Assembly: GCF_000153345.1 (NCBI RefSeq)
Contig: NZ_CH724127.1
Span: 369,587 to 411,427 of the forward strand
Direction: 5' to 3'
DNA length: 41,841 nt
Source of the DNA: Neptuniibacter caesariensis
Lineage (GTDB): Bacteria > Pseudomonadota > Gammaproteobacteria > Pseudomonadales > Balneatricaceae
The translations under genes were made by a program, and so were the position numbers. Position 1 is the first letter of the stretch; every line of letters starts with the position of its first letter. Positions 40,483-41,841 of the stretch are shown here, in pieces. Below the pieces are notes generated by a model. It was not told the DNA's origin. It saw nothing but the letters and a program-made list of their open reading frames with translations, and searched no databases.

Positions 40483-41325
40483 ATGACTCAACGACATAAC
40501 CACGATAATAGCGTTGCGGACACATATAAAGATCTGGCTAACCTGATTGATCACACGCGCTTGCGCAGCTTTCCCAAGGCACTGGAAGACTTCTTAGCCA
40601 CACTCTGTCACTTCGACACGATGTTGATGGTGACCTTTAAGAAATCCCTTAAGCCGATTATCCTGCACCCGACTAATCCGGCGGAACAAAGCCCTACCCT
40701 GCGAAACTACCTGAAAAAGTCGTTTATTCTCGATCCGCTGTTCAACAAGATTCAAACTGGCAGCATTCCCCATGTAGGACGACTAATTGAGATCGCCCCG
40801 GACTCATTCGAAACCTCAGAGTATTATTTAAGCTGTTACCGGAATTTCGATCTGGTCGATGAGATCAATCTGGTGATAGAGCTGGATAAGAGCGTCACTT
40901 GCGCGATCTCGTTGGGCCGTAAAACCAACCTGGGGACGATCACCCGTGCAGAGCTGCACCGCCTTAACGATGCTTATCCGACGATCAATTCACTGGTAAG
41001 ACAGTTCTGGCTATCCCAGTCTCAGGAATATGTGCAGTACGAGAAATCCGATAGCGCCATGAAACAGGCTCTGAATACCTTTGGCAGCGGCGTGCTCACT
41101 CGACGCGAGCAGGAGATCTCCGGACTGATTCTGCAAGGCCACTCTTCAAAAGCGATCGCCAATATGCTGAATATCAGCCTGGGGACTGTGAAGGTGCATC
41201 GTAAGAATATTCACACCCGACTGAACACCTCGACCCAGTCGGAAATCTTTACCCTGTTCCTCGCTCATCTGAATGAGCTTGAGGCTGCGGCTTCGGGTAT
41301 ACCTCAGCCGGCTATGAGCCATTAG
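40483..41325 (+). CDS. LuxR-type helix-turn-helix transcriptional regulator
   Basis: A 280-aa regulator. The C-terminal LuxR/FixJ DNA-binding domain is clear (about residues 204-265): LTRREQEISGLILQGHSSKA then IANMLNISLGTVKVHRKNIH. The first 190 residues match no domain I recognise; they lack a receiver phospho-site and a clear autoinducer-binding signature. A few conserved-looking stretches (FLATLCHFDTMLMVTFKKS) may form a small-molecule sensor. It follows the spuC terminator and has its own start, ATG at 40483 with AAGG 8 bases upstream (GTG at 40474 is an alternative). The target is unknown; the neighbouring spuC is one candidate. Confidence 0.85.
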   Translation: MTQRHNHDNSVADTYKDLANLIDHTRLRSFPKALEDFLATLCHFDTMLMVTFKKSLKPIILHPTNPAEQSPTLRNYLKKSFILDPLFNKIQTGSIPHVGRLIEIAPDSFETSEYYLSCYRNFDLVDEINLVIELDKSVTCAISLGRKTNLGTITRAELHRLNDAYPTINSLVRQFWLSQSQEYVQYEKSDSAMKQALNTFGSGVLTRREQEISGLILQGHSSKAIANMLNISLGTVKVHRKNIHTRLNTSTQSEIFTLFLAHLNELEAAASGIPQPAMSH

Positions 41326-41365
41326 AGTCCGGAATTGAATCTAAAGAAGAATCCACAGAGTCTAA

Positions 41366-41710
41366 TTAGCCCAGGCTTTTCTTAGAATCTTCAGGCACCT
41401 GATCTCGCTCGACGTCAGTGTAATCGCGCACAACCTGCGCCACACGAATCCGATAACTGTCGAATAACTTATCCCTACCTTTCCCTTGTGCGCTTCGGTG
41501 GGCCATCAGGTTTCGCCATTCGGCAATCGCTGCCTCATCACGCCAGAACGACAGGCTGAGAATTTTGTCTTCATTGACCAGACTTTGAAATCTCTCAATT
41601 GATATAAAGCCGTCAATATCCTGAAGAAGCGGTTTCAGATCAGCCGCTATATCCAGATATTCAGCTTTCCCCTCTTTAGTCGGTGTCACCTCAAAAATAA
41701 CTGCCAGCAA
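41366..41710 (-). CDS. Antibiotic-biosynthesis monooxygenase (ABM) domain protein
   Basis: A 114-aa dimeric alpha-beta barrel protein of the ABM family (PF03992). The start LAVIFEVTPTKEGKAEYLDI, IDGFISIERFQSL and LSLSFWRDEAAIAEWRN are characteristic; His (AHRSAQGKG) follows. Family members include quinol monooxygenases, heme-degrading enzymes and proteins of unknown function; nothing here fixes the substrate. A C-terminal tail of about 20 charged residues (VERDQVPEDSKKSLG) goes beyond the domain. It is convergent with the LuxR gene, with no clear terminator between them. Confidence 0.87.
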   Translation of the reverse strand: MLAVIFEVTPTKEGKAEYLDIAADLKPLLQDIDGFISIERFQSLVNEDKILSLSFWRDEAAIAEWRNLMAHRSAQGKGRDKLFDSYRIRVAQVVRDYTDVERDQVPEDSKKSLG

Positions 41711-41825
41711 ACCTATTCCCCCTCTCTTTAGAGTACCTATGATCCCTTGCTCTGATCTTAAACCACTCCACCTGAAAATACTCTGGCAATAAAAAAGCCC
41801 GGCATGATCAGCATTTATCTTAAAT

Positions 41826-41841
41826 AAACACTGTAGCGAGG
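41826..41841. repeat. REP-like element (copy 2), cut by the window end
   Basis: AAACACTGTAGCGAGG, the last 16 bases, equals the reverse complement of 26396-26411, the outer stem and flank of the REP-like hairpin at 26344. The rest of the copy would lie beyond the window. Confidence 0.6.

Noticed and set aside
41787-41810. Terminator downstream of the window's last genes (AAAAAAGCCCGGC)
   Set aside because: There is a T-run on the minus strand but no matching stem beside it.
1-41841. CRISPR array
   Set aside because: No regularly spaced repeats of 23-37 bp with unique spacers. The only tandem repeats (28770-28832) have 21-bp units without spacers.

Overview
The window reads as chromosomal DNA of a marine gammaproteobacterium, most likely of the Oceanospirillales (Neptunomonas/Amphritea/Marinobacterium-like). 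This placement is an inference from gene content (a UbiM-type ubiquinone hydroxylase, Pseudomonas/E. coli-like polyamine genes, GabD, many LysR regulators), not from a marker gene. Coding density is high, there is no rRNA, CRISPR array or complete insertion sequence, and base composition is moderate throughout except for an A+T-rich insert at about 21.7-23.9 kb.

Layout. (1) 1-6.4 kb holds mixed housekeeping and transport genes: tRNA-Glu(UUC) with a visible promoter, a membrane-anchored protein of unknown function, a YeeE/YedE sulfur-compound transporter, a stand-alone response-regulator receiver, a Na+/H+ antiporter family protein, a methyltransferase and a UbiM-like FAD hydroxylase. (2) 6.4-21.7 kb is the first polyamine/GABA block: a GABA-type class III aminotransferase plus GabD, with a divergent LysR gene; puuB plus an NhaC-type antiporter; an EamA transporter; a lone cyclic-nucleotide-binding domain; a GuaA-like glutamine amidotransferase; a cupin; a TetR regulator; a second PuuB-like oxidase; a PuuA-like gamma-glutamylpolyamine synthetase; and an orphan PotF-like binding protein. 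(3) 21.7-28.8 kb is accessory: a DUF262 + AlbA_2 (Schlafen-type) fusion broken by an in-frame stop at codon 10, a DJ-1/PfpI protein, an azoreductase and a DUF1330 protein (each of the last two beside a divergent LysR gene), a REP-like hairpin, and a winged-helix/nucleotidyltransferase pair that looks like a toxin-antitoxin module. (4) 28.8-30.8 kb is a chemoreceptor. (5) 31-40.4 kb is the second polyamine block: potF-potG-potH-potI plus a second GuaA-like amidotransferase on one strand, a second PuuA-like synthetase, a GntR/FCD regulator and a SpuC-like putrescine transaminase. (6) The window ends with a LuxR-type regulator, an antibiotic-biosynthesis-monooxygenase-fold protein and the first bases of a second REP-like copy.

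How the genes fit together. PotFGHI imports putrescine/spermidine. Putrescine can be gamma-glutamylated (two PuuA-like enzymes), oxidised (two PuuB-like enzymes), converted to gamma-glutamyl-GABA, and hydrolysed to GABA. I propose that the two GuaA-like amidotransferases do the hydrolysis in place of PuuD. In parallel, SpuC transaminates putrescine directly. GABA then enters succinate through the GABA-type transaminase and GabD. No dedicated PuuC dehydrogenase and no PuuR are visible.

Regulation can be partly read from the sequence. Three copies of a CGAATAATA-TTCG palindrome sit between the divergent puuB-like and puuA-like genes and fit the nearby TetR protein. Six TGTGATCACA-like palindromes flank the gntR gene. 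A TACCC-N-GGGTA motif recurs upstream of puuB, one amidotransferase and potF. Three tandem 21-bp repeats precede the winged-helix/nucleotidyltransferase pair.
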